In this document: in pieces, positions 37,034 to 45,570 of the stretch
Layout of the letters: each line of letters opens with the position of its first letter
How positions within the stretch are numbered: the first letter of the stretch is position 1
Source: Lachnospiraceae bacterium
Lineage (GTDB): Bacteria > Bacillota > Clostridia > Lachnospirales > Lachnospiraceae
Assembly (NCBI GenBank): GCA_009779895.1
Contig: WRBB01000006.1
Location: forward strand, 31,176-95,175
Direction of reading: 5' to 3'
Length of the DNA: 64,000 bases
Translations under genes and position numbers: made by a program
The notes under the pieces: generated by a model
Told to the model about the DNA's origin: nothing
The model's input: the letters and a program-made list of their open reading frames with translations, nothing else
Database searches by the model: none

Positions 37034-37770
37034 TGTTAGATATATTGATATGTGAAGATGATCCAAGACAGCGAGAACAAATTCAAGCCACAATTACACA
37101 TTATTTGAAAAAACATCACCTAGATATGTCTTTGGTCTTATCCACTGGCTGTCCCACAGATGTTTTAGACCATTTAAAAAGATATCCAGATACAAATGGA
37201 TTCTATTTTTTAGATGTTGATTTGCAACATGAAATAAATGGTATTGATCTCGCCACTCGCATCAAAGAACAAGATAGCCATGCAAAAATCGTCTTTATCA
37301 CCACCCATGACGAACTTTCTCATTTGGTTTTTAAATACAAAATAGAAGCCATGGACTATATCATCAAGGGAAATAAAGAACTCAAAACAAGAGTCGGCGA
37401 ATGCCTAGAGGTAGCTCATACACGCTACATAAACCAAATGACCACTTTAGATGAATGTTATTCTTTTGAATCTGCAGGTCAAGTATGGAACATTCCTTAT
37501 TCTGAAATACTTTTTTTTGAAACAGATTTATCCACACGCCATCGCATCATCCTGCATATGAAAGAAAGCCAAATCGCTTTTCGCGGTTTTATCAAACAAA
37601 TTGCCAAGGTGAACCCTTCTTTTTTTCAATGTCACAAATCCGTTGTTGTAAACACAGAAAATATTAAGCAGGTTCACAAAGCTTCACGAACAATCGAAAT
37701 GATAAACGGAGAAATTGTTTCCGTTTCGAGTCGCAAAATCGCTATACTAATTGCGCGCATAAAGCCTTAA
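37033..37770 (+). CDS. LytTR-family response regulator (AgrA-like)
   Basis: A 245-residue regulator with a receiver domain (about 1-120; acidic cluster CEDDPRQ and phospho-acceptor Asp in FYFLDVDL) and a LytTR DNA-binding domain (about 140-245; EILFFETDLSTRHRIILHM, FFQCHKSVVVNTENIKQV). LytTR domains bind paired 9-bp direct repeats, and such a pair lies between the two surface-protein promoters. It is therefore likely to control both A and its own operon. Confidence 0.93.
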   Translation: MLDILICEDDPRQREQIQATITHYLKKHHLDMSLVLSTGCPTDVLDHLKRYPDTNGFYFLDVDLQHEINGIDLATRIKEQDSHAKIVFITTHDELSHLVFKYKIEAMDYIIKGNKELKTRVGECLEVAHTRYINQMTTLDECYSFESAGQVWNIPYSEILFFETDLSTRHRIILHMKESQIAFRGFIKQIAKVNPSFFQCHKSVVVNTENIKQVHKASRTIEMINGEIVSVSSRKIAILIARIKP

Positions 37771-37786
37771 TTTTGTTGGTTTGAGA

Positions 37787-37812
37787 AAATCGGATAAATC
37801 CGATTTTTTCAT
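37787..37812 (+). terminator. Terminator after the kinase-regulator operon
   Basis: AAATCGGAT (37787-37795) pairs with ATCCGATTT (37798-37806) and runs into a T tract. It is 16 bp after the regulator stop. Confidence 0.8.
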
Positions 37813-37857
37813 TTTTTAAACAATTTTATTTCCCGATTTCCCTTTCTAATTTTTAAT

Positions 37858-37891
37858 AAGGTACAAAGTAGGCAAGCCCACTTTGTACCTT
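37858..37891. terminator. Strong hairpin, possibly a bidirectional terminator
   Basis: AAGGTACAAAGT (37858-37869) pairs with ACTTTGTACCTT (37880-37891), and an inner GGC/GCC extends the stem. It could end transcripts from both sides, since the DUF3825 gene runs convergently towards it. Confidence 0.6.
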
Positions 37892-37904
37892 AAAATAATA
37901 TAAA

Positions 37905-38020
37905 CGAGAGCAAAGCCATAATCGCAATGCTCTCGCAAGATAATAATTTTAAAATAGTACTCCCATGCCGTTCATAGTCCATGGGTAAAATATAATAGTA
38001 GATGGGGTCATACTCATCTA
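37905..38020. repeat. Chain of three inverted repeats in the 37771-38093 gap
   Basis: CGAGAGCA/TGCTCTCG lies at 37905-37935. An imperfect TACTCCCATG/CATGGGTA pair lies at 37958-37987, and TAGATG/CATCTA at 37999-38020. No open frame is convincing here. Together with the two terminators before them, this gap is almost wholly made of foldable DNA. Confidence 0.4.
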
Positions 38021-38093
38021 ATAAAAATATACCAAACAATATTATTTTTGTCAACATTCCTTTTTACGCTCCAAATTCTAAGGCGAATAGCCC

Positions 38094-38834
38094 CTATGGG
38101 CGCAACCAGTTACTTTCTGGTTTAGCTATTAATCTTGCATTATTATAAGCCATCTCCAAAGTAAGACATGTTCTACCCAAATATTTTGTCTCATCCTCAT
38201 TTTTAACACATGCAAGTGCTAGATCTGGAATTCCTGCGTTTTGCAGACAAAGAGGAACCAATAGCTGTATTCTCCTATTATAATACTGGGGAACAGCAAC
38301 TTTATAGTTCGCCTCTAACATTCGTGTCGCAATCTTTATAGCTCCATCGAAAAGCTGCACTCTCATGCTACTAGTACGAACAATTGCAGGCATACGTTCT
38401 ATATTTTCCAAATCACCAAAAATATGATCGTATTGCGGAATAATATCAAGTCTTGTATCAAATATTAAATCTGAATTATCATTAAAATAATTTGCTCTCT
38501 CAGGCAATGGATTTATCCCAAAAGAACTCAATTGATATTCATTAATAAAATTTTCAAGATACCATTTTTGTTGATCTTCAACCCTATTTTTAACAAAGTA
38601 TGCGTATATAGGTTGGAAATATATATCAAATAGCCCAGTATTAAACACAGCTTTTTCTTCATCAGTATAGATTTTATTTTCCTCTTCTAATCTTCGATAT
38701 GTATGCTCTAAATATTTTTTTAAAATCCTATTATCATTGGCCTCATTAAAACTCCATTTTTCTGGGGATAAAATAGATAACCCAACTAATTTCGAATTAT
38801 AGTTACCACAATATGCAAAATCAAATAAACCCAT
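38094..38834 (-). CDS. DUF3825 domain protein
   Basis: This 246-residue protein is a DUF3825 domain from end to end. It opens FDFAYCGNYNSKLVGL and contains NTGLFDIYFQPIYAYFVKNR, PLPERANYF, DTRLDIIPQYDHIF, YKVAVPQYYNRRIQLLVPLCL and the ending MAYNNARLIAKPESNWL. In many proteins DUF3825 is one domain of a larger polypeptide; here it stands alone. The function is unknown. A good GGAGG precedes the start, and TATAAT lies about 50 bp upstream on the minus strand. Confidence 0.85.
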   Translation of the reverse strand: MGLFDFAYCGNYNSKLVGLSILSPEKWSFNEANDNRILKKYLEHTYRRLEEENKIYTDEEKAVFNTGLFDIYFQPIYAYFVKNRVEDQQKWYLENFINEYQLSSFGINPLPERANYFNDNSDLIFDTRLDIIPQYDHIFGDLENIERMPAIVRTSSMRVQLFDGAIKIATRMLEANYKVAVPQYYNRRIQLLVPLCLQNAGIPDLALACVKNEDETKYLGRTCLTLEMAYNNARLIAKPESNWLRP

Positions 38835-38974
38835 AAAAGCCTCCTTTGCAAAAAATTTACAGTTGTGATAACGATTATATCATAATTTAAATGAAACTGC
38901 ATGATACTATTTCTTATCAATATTAACAATTAAAAAAATGTGCTAAATATTATTTTGTATTACTAAAAAATATT

Positions 38975-39003
38975 TTGACATTTCTATCTTTTTTTGGTAT
39001 TAT
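38975..39003 (+). promoter_or_regulatory. Strong sigma-A promoter of the GntP permease gene
   Basis: Consensus TTGACA (38975-38980), a 17-bp spacer and TATTAT (38998-39003). It leaves an untranslated leader of about 80 bases before the start codon at 39091, in which I see no clear riboswitch fold. Confidence 0.75.
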
Positions 39004-39090
39004 AGCATTAAGAAAATAACGAAACTGTAAAACATTTGTTAATTATTCACGATAAAACAGATCTAAATAACACAAATAGGAGAAATCAAA

Positions 39091-40380
39091 ATGACAGTTC
39101 ATTATGTAGGCGTTCTTATCGGTTTAGCACTTAGCATCATCCTAATATCACGAAAACTCAGCCCCGTTATTTCATTATTTCTAGGTGCCGTTGTCGGTGC
39201 TTTAATTGGTGGTATTAATTTGGCACAAGCACTACAGTACATTATTTCCGGATCCGGCAGCGTTATGAGTGTAAATGTACGAGTCATCGCCGGTGGTGTT
39301 TTAGCGGGTGTACTCATTGAATCCGGGGCTGCGGAAACCATATCCCGAACCATTGTAAAGCGCCTTGGAGAAAAGCACGCTCTCATGGCATTGGCTCTTG
39401 CAGGGATGATTATCACTGTATCCGGTATTTTTATAACCGTTAGTATTGTTATGTTGGCACCCATCGCATTATCGGTTGCCAAACAGGCAAATATCTCCAA
39501 AGGTGCTGTGCTTATGGCAGTAAGTGGTGGTACCAAAGCCGGAAATATTGCTTCGCCCAACCCCAATACCGTAGCCATTGCCGAAGCCTTTGGATTACCG
39601 ACCAATGAAGTGATGATTGGTGGCATTGTCCCCATGATTTTTGGTGTCATCGTATCCATTCTTTTAGCCGGTCTCATCAAACGCAAAGGCACTATGGTAC
39701 AAGCCGAAGATATCTCAGAATCCTCGAAAGAAAACAAGCAACTACCTTCCTTTTTAAAATCCATCACCGCTCCCATTGTAGCCATTGTTTTATTAATGAT
39801 TGGTCCTTTTGCAAATTTAATTGGAATTGGCTTTTTACAAGATTTTGAACTGGACGTGTTTTTTATCCTTCCGATTGCTGCCGTTGTTGGAGCATTGGTT
39901 ATGGGAAAAGGAAAACACATCCTACAATATGCCAATGCCGGTGTAACCCGTATGATTCCTATCGTTATGATTTTGATTGGAGCCGGCGCACTGGGTGGCA
40001 TCATCATTAACTCCAATTTACCATTCCAAATTCAAAACCTTTTAGATAATGCCGGTATCTCAGGACTTTATCTCGCACCACTATCCGGCTCTTTGATGGC
40101 AGCAGCGGCCGCTTCTACATCTACAGGCGCAATTTTGGCAACCAGCTCTTTCGCAGAATCAATTCTTATTTATGGTATTGCTCCATTAACTGCCGCTGTA
40201 ACCATGCACGCAGGTACGCTATTTATTGATGTTATGCCCCATGGAAATATCTTTCTTTCCAGCAAAGAAGCTTACAAACTAGATCTAAATGAGCGGCTCA
40301 AAATTATGCCTTTTGAGATTCTTGTAGGTGCTACGCTAGTCATTGTAGCAGTCGTCATGTTTGGTTTTATTTTCACTTAA
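39091..40380 (+). CDS. GntP-family permease (gluconate/organic acid symporter)
   Basis: A 429-residue membrane protein with 11-12 helices of the GntP type. It has the conserved SGGTKAGNIASPNPNTVAIAEAFGLP and the C-terminal SGSLMAAAAASTSTGAILATSSF and TMHAGTLFIDVMPHGNIFLSS stretches. Such permeases import gluconate or related hydroxy acids with protons. No kinase or dehydratase for gluconate is next to it, so the substrate is open. It is a single-gene unit with its own promoter and terminator. Confidence 0.9.
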   Translation: MTVHYVGVLIGLALSIILISRKLSPVISLFLGAVVGALIGGINLAQALQYIISGSGSVMSVNVRVIAGGVLAGVLIESGAAETISRTIVKRLGEKHALMALALAGMIITVSGIFITVSIVMLAPIALSVAKQANISKGAVLMAVSGGTKAGNIASPNPNTVAIAEAFGLPTNEVMIGGIVPMIFGVIVSILLAGLIKRKGTMVQAEDISESSKENKQLPSFLKSITAPIVAIVLLMIGPFANLIGIGFLQDFELDVFFILPIAAVVGALVMGKGKHILQYANAGVTRMIPIVMILIGAGALGGIIINSNLPFQIQNLLDNAGISGLYLAPLSGSLMAAAAASTSTGAILATSSFAESILIYGIAPLTAAVTMHAGTLFIDVMPHGNIFLSSKEAYKLDLNERLKIMPFEILVGATLVIVAVVMFGFIFT

Positions 40381-40399
40381 ATAACAATACATATGCAGT

Positions 40400-40426
40400 G
40401 TGACCACTCGCCAAGCGAGTGGTCAC
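40400..40426. terminator. Perfect 12-bp hairpin between convergent gntP and rbsB-like genes
   Basis: GTGACCACTCGC (40400-40411) pairs exactly with GCGAGTGGTCAC (40415-40426). It lies between two converging stop codons, 19 bp after the permease stop. The T tract is short on both sides. Confidence 0.7.
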
Positions 40427-40452
40427 AACTTTATCTCTAATCACTTCCATTT

Positions 40453-41469
40453 CTAGTTCCCAACCATTGTTGCAAAATCTAAATCCGGATCTGCATAATC
40501 ATCTACATTATAAAGATCAATAATCACGGTTCCGGCATCAATAAAATCCGGAACGTCTTCTCCATTCATCAAAGCAATGGCTGCATCCACTGCCATATGG
40601 CTCAACAATACAGGGTCATTGGATGCGGTCACCTGATAATCACCTATTTGAATCGCCAATACAGCTTCCATCAATCCATCGATTCCTGTCACTAAAACAT
40701 TCTCGATATTTTGCTCTCTTACTACTTGAGCCGCACCCAATGCCATATCATCATTATGGGCAAAAATTGCAACGACATCCACACCATGCGCCTGAATCAA
40801 ATCCTGTGTTGCAGGAATCGCTCTTGAACGGTCAAAATCACTAAATGCTGATTGTACAATGGTAAGACCCGGTACACTTTCCATCGCAGCATTGAATCCA
40901 TCCCGCCTTGCCATCATTGTTGTAGAACCGGCTGCACCTTGGATTTCTAATACTGTACCTGTCGCATCTATTCCACCAAGCAACTCAATCAAACGATTTC
41001 CGACCAAATAGCCCATATTATAGTTGTCACGGCCTACCCAAACATCTGCACCGGAAGCCACATTCATATCAATTGTAATAATCGGTACACCGGCATCATT
41101 GGCTGCTCGAATGCCGGCAGACGGACCCTCCTCATTCACAGGGTTAATAATCAAAACATCTATGCCTCTTTGCAACAAATCTTGAATATCCCTGTTTTGT
41201 TTTTCAACATCATTATTTGCGTTGATTGCAACTACCTCAATCCCTTTTTCGGCGGCATAATCTTCAATAATAAAAGTCATGTTCGCAAAAAAAGGGGTAT
41301 CCGCAGAACGATTTGAAAAACCGATTGTAAACGTATCACCGCCTGCTTCTGTCATTGCACCGCCATTTACCTCCGCGTCAGTTGCAGGTTCATTGCCATT
41401 TCCACCACATGCTGCCAATGTCAATGCCATAACAGCAGTTGCCAATAGTGCCAAACATTTCTTTTTCAT
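40453..41469 (-). CDS. Sugar ABC transporter substrate-binding lipoprotein (RbsB-like)
   Basis: A 338-residue periplasmic-binding protein of the ribose/galactose class. The lipobox ends LAAC at C21. The PBP4 fold is marked by FTIGFSNRSADTPFFANMTFIIEDYAAEKG, DVLIINPVNEEGPSAGIRAANDAGVPIITID and HNDDMALGAAQVVREQ. It is the last gene of the minus-strand importer operon. The neighbouring dehydrogenase and DhaK/DhaL genes suggest a polyol rather than ribose as ligand. Confidence 0.92.
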   Translation of the reverse strand: MKKKCLALLATAVMALTLAACGGNGNEPATDAEVNGGAMTEAGGDTFTIGFSNRSADTPFFANMTFIIEDYAAEKGIEVVAINANNDVEKQNRDIQDLLQRGIDVLIINPVNEEGPSAGIRAANDAGVPIITIDMNVASGADVWVGRDNYNMGYLVGNRLIELLGGIDATGTVLEIQGAAGSTTMMARRDGFNAAMESVPGLTIVQSAFSDFDRSRAIPATQDLIQAHGVDVVAIFAHNDDMALGAAQVVREQNIENVLVTGIDGLMEAVLAIQIGDYQVTASNDPVLLSHMAVDAAIALMNGEDVPDFIDAGTVIIDLYNVDDYADPDLDFATMVGN

Positions 41470-41529
41470 AATTTTCTCCTTTTCTTGTTTGTTATATCAA
41501 TACGGCCAATCCGTATTATATACTTCATC

Positions 41530-42489
41530 CTACTTTGCCTTACTTTTGGAAACATATTTATTCAATAACAACGCAAATATAATAATCAATCCCTTGGCAA
41601 TTCTTTGGTAAAAAGAAGGCAAACCCACCAAATTCATGATATTGGTCAAAATCTGTAATAACAATACGCCACCAAAGGTGCCAAATGCACTACCAATTCC
41701 ACCACTTAAACTGGCTCCGCCAATAACGCTGGCAGCAATGGCATCCAGCTCTGCACCCGTTCCGGCTGTTGGTTGTCCCGTGGACATCCAAGATGCTGTT
41801 AAAATCCCTGCAAAACCTGCCAATAACGCTGTAATAATATAAGTAGCTACATAGTTTATCCTAGTTTTAATACCAGAAAGTGTTGCCGCTTCTTTGTTGC
41901 CGCCAATGGCATAAAGAGAACGACCAAACACGGTATATTTTAAAATTAAAGCAACCAAAACTGTCAAAAGAATCCAAAAAATTGCACTCACCGCCAAGCG
42001 TCCGCCAATGAAACCACCACCAATAAAATTGAAACGCTCACCAAGACCAAAAACAGGATTTCCATTTGTAGTCAAAAGGGCCGCTCCACGGGCAATCTCC
42101 ATCATTGCCAAAGATGCAATAAAGTCCGGCAATTTAAAGTAAGATGTAAGGATACCCGTCATCAGACCCATAACGAAACTCACCAATAAAGCCGCAATTA
42201 TGCCAATGATAATGCCGCCATAACTACCATCAAAATGCAATACAATCATAGAAGCGACCATGCCGGAAAATGCCAATACAGAACCAACCGACAAATCAAT
42301 ACCACCGATGATAATCACCAAGGTCATACCCAAGGCTACAATACCCGGGATAGATGCCTGCTGCAACAGATTAAAGAAATTGCTCACCGTCAAAAAATTA
42401 GGAGACAAAATAGAAGCAATCACAATAAAAACCAACAGCAAAATCAACAAATTATATTTTTTTAAAATCATATTCATGCTTGGTTTCAT
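41530..42489 (-). CDS. Sugar/polyol ABC transporter permease (RbsC-like)
   Basis: A 319-residue permease with eight to ten membrane helices. The class marker GMTLVIIIGGIDLSVGSVLAFSGMVAS and the later GTGAELDAIAASVIGGASLSGGIGSAFGT are both present. It overlaps the ATPase gene by 4 bp and is followed 60 bp later by the binding protein gene. Confidence 0.94.
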   Translation of the reverse strand: MKPSMNMILKKYNLLILLLVFIVIASILSPNFLTVSNFFNLLQQASIPGIVALGMTLVIIIGGIDLSVGSVLAFSGMVASMIVLHFDGSYGGIIIGIIAALLVSFVMGLMTGILTSYFKLPDFIASLAMMEIARGAALLTTNGNPVFGLGERFNFIGGGFIGGRLAVSAIFWILLTVLVALILKYTVFGRSLYAIGGNKEAATLSGIKTRINYVATYIITALLAGFAGILTASWMSTGQPTAGTGAELDAIAASVIGGASLSGGIGSAFGTFGGVLLLQILTNIMNLVGLPSFYQRIAKGLIIIFALLLNKYVSKSKAK

Positions 42490-43994
42490 TGGGCTACCCT
42501 CCCTGCAACTGATGCATATAGTATTTGTTCCTGACTAAAATTCACTTTATTGGATGACATAATCTGTGCTCCATCATACATAACATGAATGTTGTCACAA
42601 ATCCGAAGCAATTCCGTTAATTCAGAAGATACAATCAAAACACTTTTTCCTTGCTCCACCATTTCCCGAATCAGCTCATAAATCTCCTCTTTTGCCATAA
42701 CGTCAATCCCTTGGGTTGGTTCATCCAACAGTAAAATATCACAATCCTGCATCAACCACTTGGACAAAATAACCTTTTGCTGATTGCCACCGGATAGATT
42801 ATTGGTGATTGTTTTTACAGATGGTGTTTTCACCTTTAACCGTTCTTTATAATCCATACATTCCATATCAATCTTTTTATAATTAATCCTACCTTTTTGT
42901 CGAAACTTCCGCAAAGAAACCATGGACATATTTTCCCAAACCGGCAACATCAAAACCAAACCTTGCATTTTTCTGTTTTCCGGTGCCAAACCAATTTTAT
43001 TGCGAATGGCCTCTTCCGGGCTTTTGAAGTTTACTTTTTTATTGTAAATCCGCATTTCTCCGCCGGTAATCTGCGCCAAACCAAAGATAGATTGTAATAC
43101 TTCTGTCCGTCCGGCTCCTACCAAGCCATAAAGTCCCAAAACTTCACCTTTATGAAGAGTTAAATTGATATTGGAAACCCGATAATTGCTCATATTTTTC
43201 AGCTCCAATACCGGATCGGTGGAAACTTCATGTACCTCTGCTTCCTCTTTTTGAATCTGAGAAATCTCAATACCTGTCATATACTCCACCAATTGGTCCT
43301 CGTCAATCTCATCCGTTCCTTTACAGGTTACAAACTTACCATCCCGTAATACCGTAATACAATCACCTACAATAAAAAGCTCTTCCAAATGATGAGATAT
43401 ATAAATAACCGTGACCCCTTTTTCTTTCATATCCCGAATCACCCGAACCAGAATTTCGAATTCTGACTTAGAAAGAGTCGAAGAGGGCTCATCCATAACA
43501 ATCAGTTTTGCATTACATGCAAGGGCTTTCATAATCTCCGTCAGTTGTCTTTGCCCTATATTCAGTTCAGATACTTTTGATTTGGCGTCTATTTTGATAT
43601 TTAAACCATCTAACAAGTCTTGGGTATTTTGATACAATCGTTTCCAATCTACATTCCCCATCCTAGTACGAGGATATGTATTCATATAGACATTCTCTGC
43701 TACGGTCAACTCTGTAAATAACGAAAGCTCTTGATATACCATGGCAATTCCGTCTTTTCTTCTTTGGGTGGTTTTATTGGATTTCAAAATTTTACCATCA
43801 AAGAAAATTTCACCCGTATCTTCTGTGTACGCCGCAGATAAAATTTTCATCAAAGTTGACTTACCTGCCCCGTTTGCGCCGATTAAGCAATGTACCTCTC
43901 CGCGCTTTACTGCAAAATCAACCTGATCTAATGCTTTTACACCCGGAAATGCCTTATCTATCTTACGCATTTCTAAAATGTTTTCATTTTGCAT
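42486..43994 (-). CDS. Sugar/polyol ABC transporter ATPase (RbsA/MglA-like, double ABC)
   Basis: A 502-residue protein with two fused ABC domains. The first has GANGAGKST and LNIGQRQLTEIMKAL. The second has the degenerate P-loop GLVGAGRTEVL and signature LSGGNQQKVILSKWL, with LLLDEPTQGID as Walker B. This is the standard arrangement of RbsA. Start at the ATG ending at 43994, nine bases after GGAGG. It is the first gene of the importer operon, facing the dehydrogenase operon across 450 bp. Confidence 0.94.
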   Translation of the reverse strand: MQNENILEMRKIDKAFPGVKALDQVDFAVKRGEVHCLIGANGAGKSTLMKILSAAYTEDTGEIFFDGKILKSNKTTQRRKDGIAMVYQELSLFTELTVAENVYMNTYPRTRMGNVDWKRLYQNTQDLLDGLNIKIDAKSKVSELNIGQRQLTEIMKALACNAKLIVMDEPSSTLSKSEFEILVRVIRDMKEKGVTVIYISHHLEELFIVGDCITVLRDGKFVTCKGTDEIDEDQLVEYMTGIEISQIQKEEAEVHEVSTDPVLELKNMSNYRVSNINLTLHKGEVLGLYGLVGAGRTEVLQSIFGLAQITGGEMRIYNKKVNFKSPEEAIRNKIGLAPENRKMQGLVLMLPVWENMSMVSLRKFRQKGRINYKKIDMECMDYKERLKVKTPSVKTITNNLSGGNQQKVILSKWLMQDCDILLLDEPTQGIDVMAKEEIYELIREMVEQGKSVLIVSSELTELLRICDNIHVMYDGAQIMSSNKVNFSQEQILYASVAGRVAQ

Positions 43995-44022
43995 ACCTTA
44001 TAACCTCCACACAATCTTCATA

Positions 44023-44075
44023 AGTTTCGATAAGTTGTTTTACATAAGTCTAATCAATCATGCATCTAAAATCAA
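44023..44075 (-). promoter_or_regulatory. Promoter of the importer operon with operator-like palindrome
   Basis: On the minus strand: TTGATT (44075-44070), a 17-bp spacer, TAGACT (44052-44047). The -10 runs into ACTTATGTAAA (44049-44039), N5, then TTATCGAAACT (44033-44023), which matches the second half of the facing operator at seven of eleven positions. The arrangement mirrors the promoter of the dehydrogenase operon, so one repressor probably covers both start sites. The remainder of the gap 43995-44444 is AT-rich with no gene seen. Confidence 0.55.
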
Positions 44076-44366
44076 TACCAATAATCACCAATTTAATCTT
44101 CTGTTTTTTGTGAACTATTTATATATTCACTATGACTTTATTCTATTTTTATCAAATATTACTATAATTTTCTCAATTTTATTGTTATAATTTTATTGGA
44201 TATGCATAATTTTTAACTTCATCTTTGTTACGTAATTAACATAGCATAACTAATTTTTATAAACTTTCTTTGATTTCTTATTTTTTATCTTTACAATATC
44301 ATTAAAATATAGGCACTTATACAAGTAGACCAAATTCGTGACATCGTTTTTATTCACTATTAACAA

Positions 44367-44419
44367 TTGACTTATTTCACAAGAAAAAATATACTTATGT
44401 AAACTAAATTTACGCAAGT
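44367..44419 (+). promoter_or_regulatory. Promoter of the dehydrogenase-dhaKL-ROK operon with operator palindrome
   Basis: TTGACT (44367-44372), a 17-bp spacer and TATACT (44390-44395). Overlapping the -10 is a 27-bp palindrome, ACTTATGTAAA-N5-TTTACGCAAGT (44393-44419), with nine of eleven positions symmetric. A repressor bound here would block RNA polymerase. The ROK regulator encoded at the end of the operon is the obvious candidate. Confidence 0.65.
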
Positions 44420-44444
44420 CAAAAAAAGAAAGGAAAACAAGACT

Positions 44445-45524
44445 ATGAATAATCTACCAAAAAAAATGAAGGCAATTGTAGCTTATGCACCCGGAGACTA
44501 TCGTTTTGAAGAAATCGAAACCCCTCGTGCCGGCGAAGGAGAAATGATATTGAAAGTAGAAGCCTGTGGTGTATGTGCCGGTGATACCAAGGCTTTTGCC
44601 GGTGCTGAAAGCTTCTGGGGCAGCAGCACACAACCCGCCTATATCAAAGCGCCTATGGTACCCGGACATGAATTTGTAGGTACCGTTGTAGAAATGGGTC
44701 CCAATGTAAAAGGCAATTGGAAGATTGGCGATCGTATCTGTCCGGAACAAATCGTCCCTTGCGAAGTATGTCTCTTTTGTACAACAGGACGTCACTGGAT
44801 GTGTGAAAAACATGATTTATTTGGTTTCCAGCACAATGTAAATGGTGGAATGGCTGAATACGTTCGCTTAACCAAAGAAGCGCTCCCTTATCTTGTACCG
44901 GCTGATATGCCCATTGAGCAGGCTGTTCTCATTGAACCTTATGCTTGTTCCTGGCATTGTGTCAGAAGAGCACAAGTCACCACTTCAGATGTCGTTGTTT
45001 TGTCCGGCTCCGGAACATTGGGACTCGGTATGGTCGGCGCATTACGTCAAGCTAATCCCAAAAACCTAATTGTACTTGATATCAATGATGAGCGTTTGGC
45101 AAAAGCCAAAGCATTCGGTGCTGATATTGTGATGAATCCGGCCAAAGAAGACGTTGTTGCCCGCATCAAGGAAATGACCGGCGGTTATGGTTGTGATATC
45201 TATATTGAAGCTTCCGGGCATCCCTCTAGTGTAAACCAAGGCCTAGCAGCCATTCGCAAAATGGGGCGTTTTGTTGAATTTTCTGTATTCGCTGAAGATG
45301 TTATATGTGACTGGTCTATTATTTCAGATCGAAAAGAATTGGATTTGTTGGGTGCTCATTTAAGCCCATTCTGCTATAATGATGTTATTGAATGGATTGG
45401 CAATCAAAAGTTACCAACAACCGACGTTGTAACCCACAAATTTACTTTTGCAGAGTGGGAAAGAGCTTTTGAAATCGCTAAAACCGGTGAAGACGGAGCC
45501 CTAAAAGTAATCTTGACACCATAA
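44445..45524 (+). CDS. Zinc-dependent polyol dehydrogenase, erythritol/L-threitol type
   Basis: A 359-residue medium-chain dehydrogenase. Catalytic zinc ligands are in EACGVCAGD and VPGHEFVG, and the structural zinc cysteines in CEVCLFCTTGRHWMC. The NAD fold has LSGSGTLGLGMVG. Segments FWGSSTQPAYIKAPMVPGHEFVG, KHDLFGFQHNVNGGMAEY and FVEFSVFAEDVICDW resemble the erythritol/L-threitol dehydrogenase group as I recall it. Its product, a ketotetrose such as erythrulose, suits the DhaK-type kinase encoded next. The exact polyol is inferred. Confidence 0.8.
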   Translation: MNNLPKKMKAIVAYAPGDYRFEEIETPRAGEGEMILKVEACGVCAGDTKAFAGAESFWGSSTQPAYIKAPMVPGHEFVGTVVEMGPNVKGNWKIGDRICPEQIVPCEVCLFCTTGRHWMCEKHDLFGFQHNVNGGMAEYVRLTKEALPYLVPADMPIEQAVLIEPYACSWHCVRRAQVTTSDVVVLSGSGTLGLGMVGALRQANPKNLIVLDINDERLAKAKAFGADIVMNPAKEDVVARIKEMTGGYGCDIYIEASGHPSSVNQGLAAIRKMGRFVEFSVFAEDVICDWSIISDRKELDLLGAHLSPFCYNDVIEWIGNQKLPTTDVVTHKFTFAEWERAFEIAKTGEDGALKVILTP

Positions 45525-45570
45525 ATGGATTCATTCACGAAACTTTAAAATTTATTAGGAGGAAAATCAT

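Noticed and set aside
35639..38093. agrD-like peptide or agrB gene near the AgrC/AgrA-type pair
   Set aside because: The remaining gaps (37771-38093, 33180-33401) contain no small frame with a ribosome site, an amphipathic start and a cysteine-containing acidic end, and no AgrB-like membrane protease is encoded.
39102..40016. 304-codon open frame antisense to the GntP permease
   Set aside because: The permease is a clear family member on the other strand with its own consensus promoter. The antisense frame is of odd composition (Pro/Ala/Thr-rich) with no ribosome site.
43995..44444. Catabolite-repression (cre) site in the sugar regulon's intergenic region
   Set aside because: No sequence fits the cre consensus well. 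The palindromes seen there are better explained as the operator of the local regulator.
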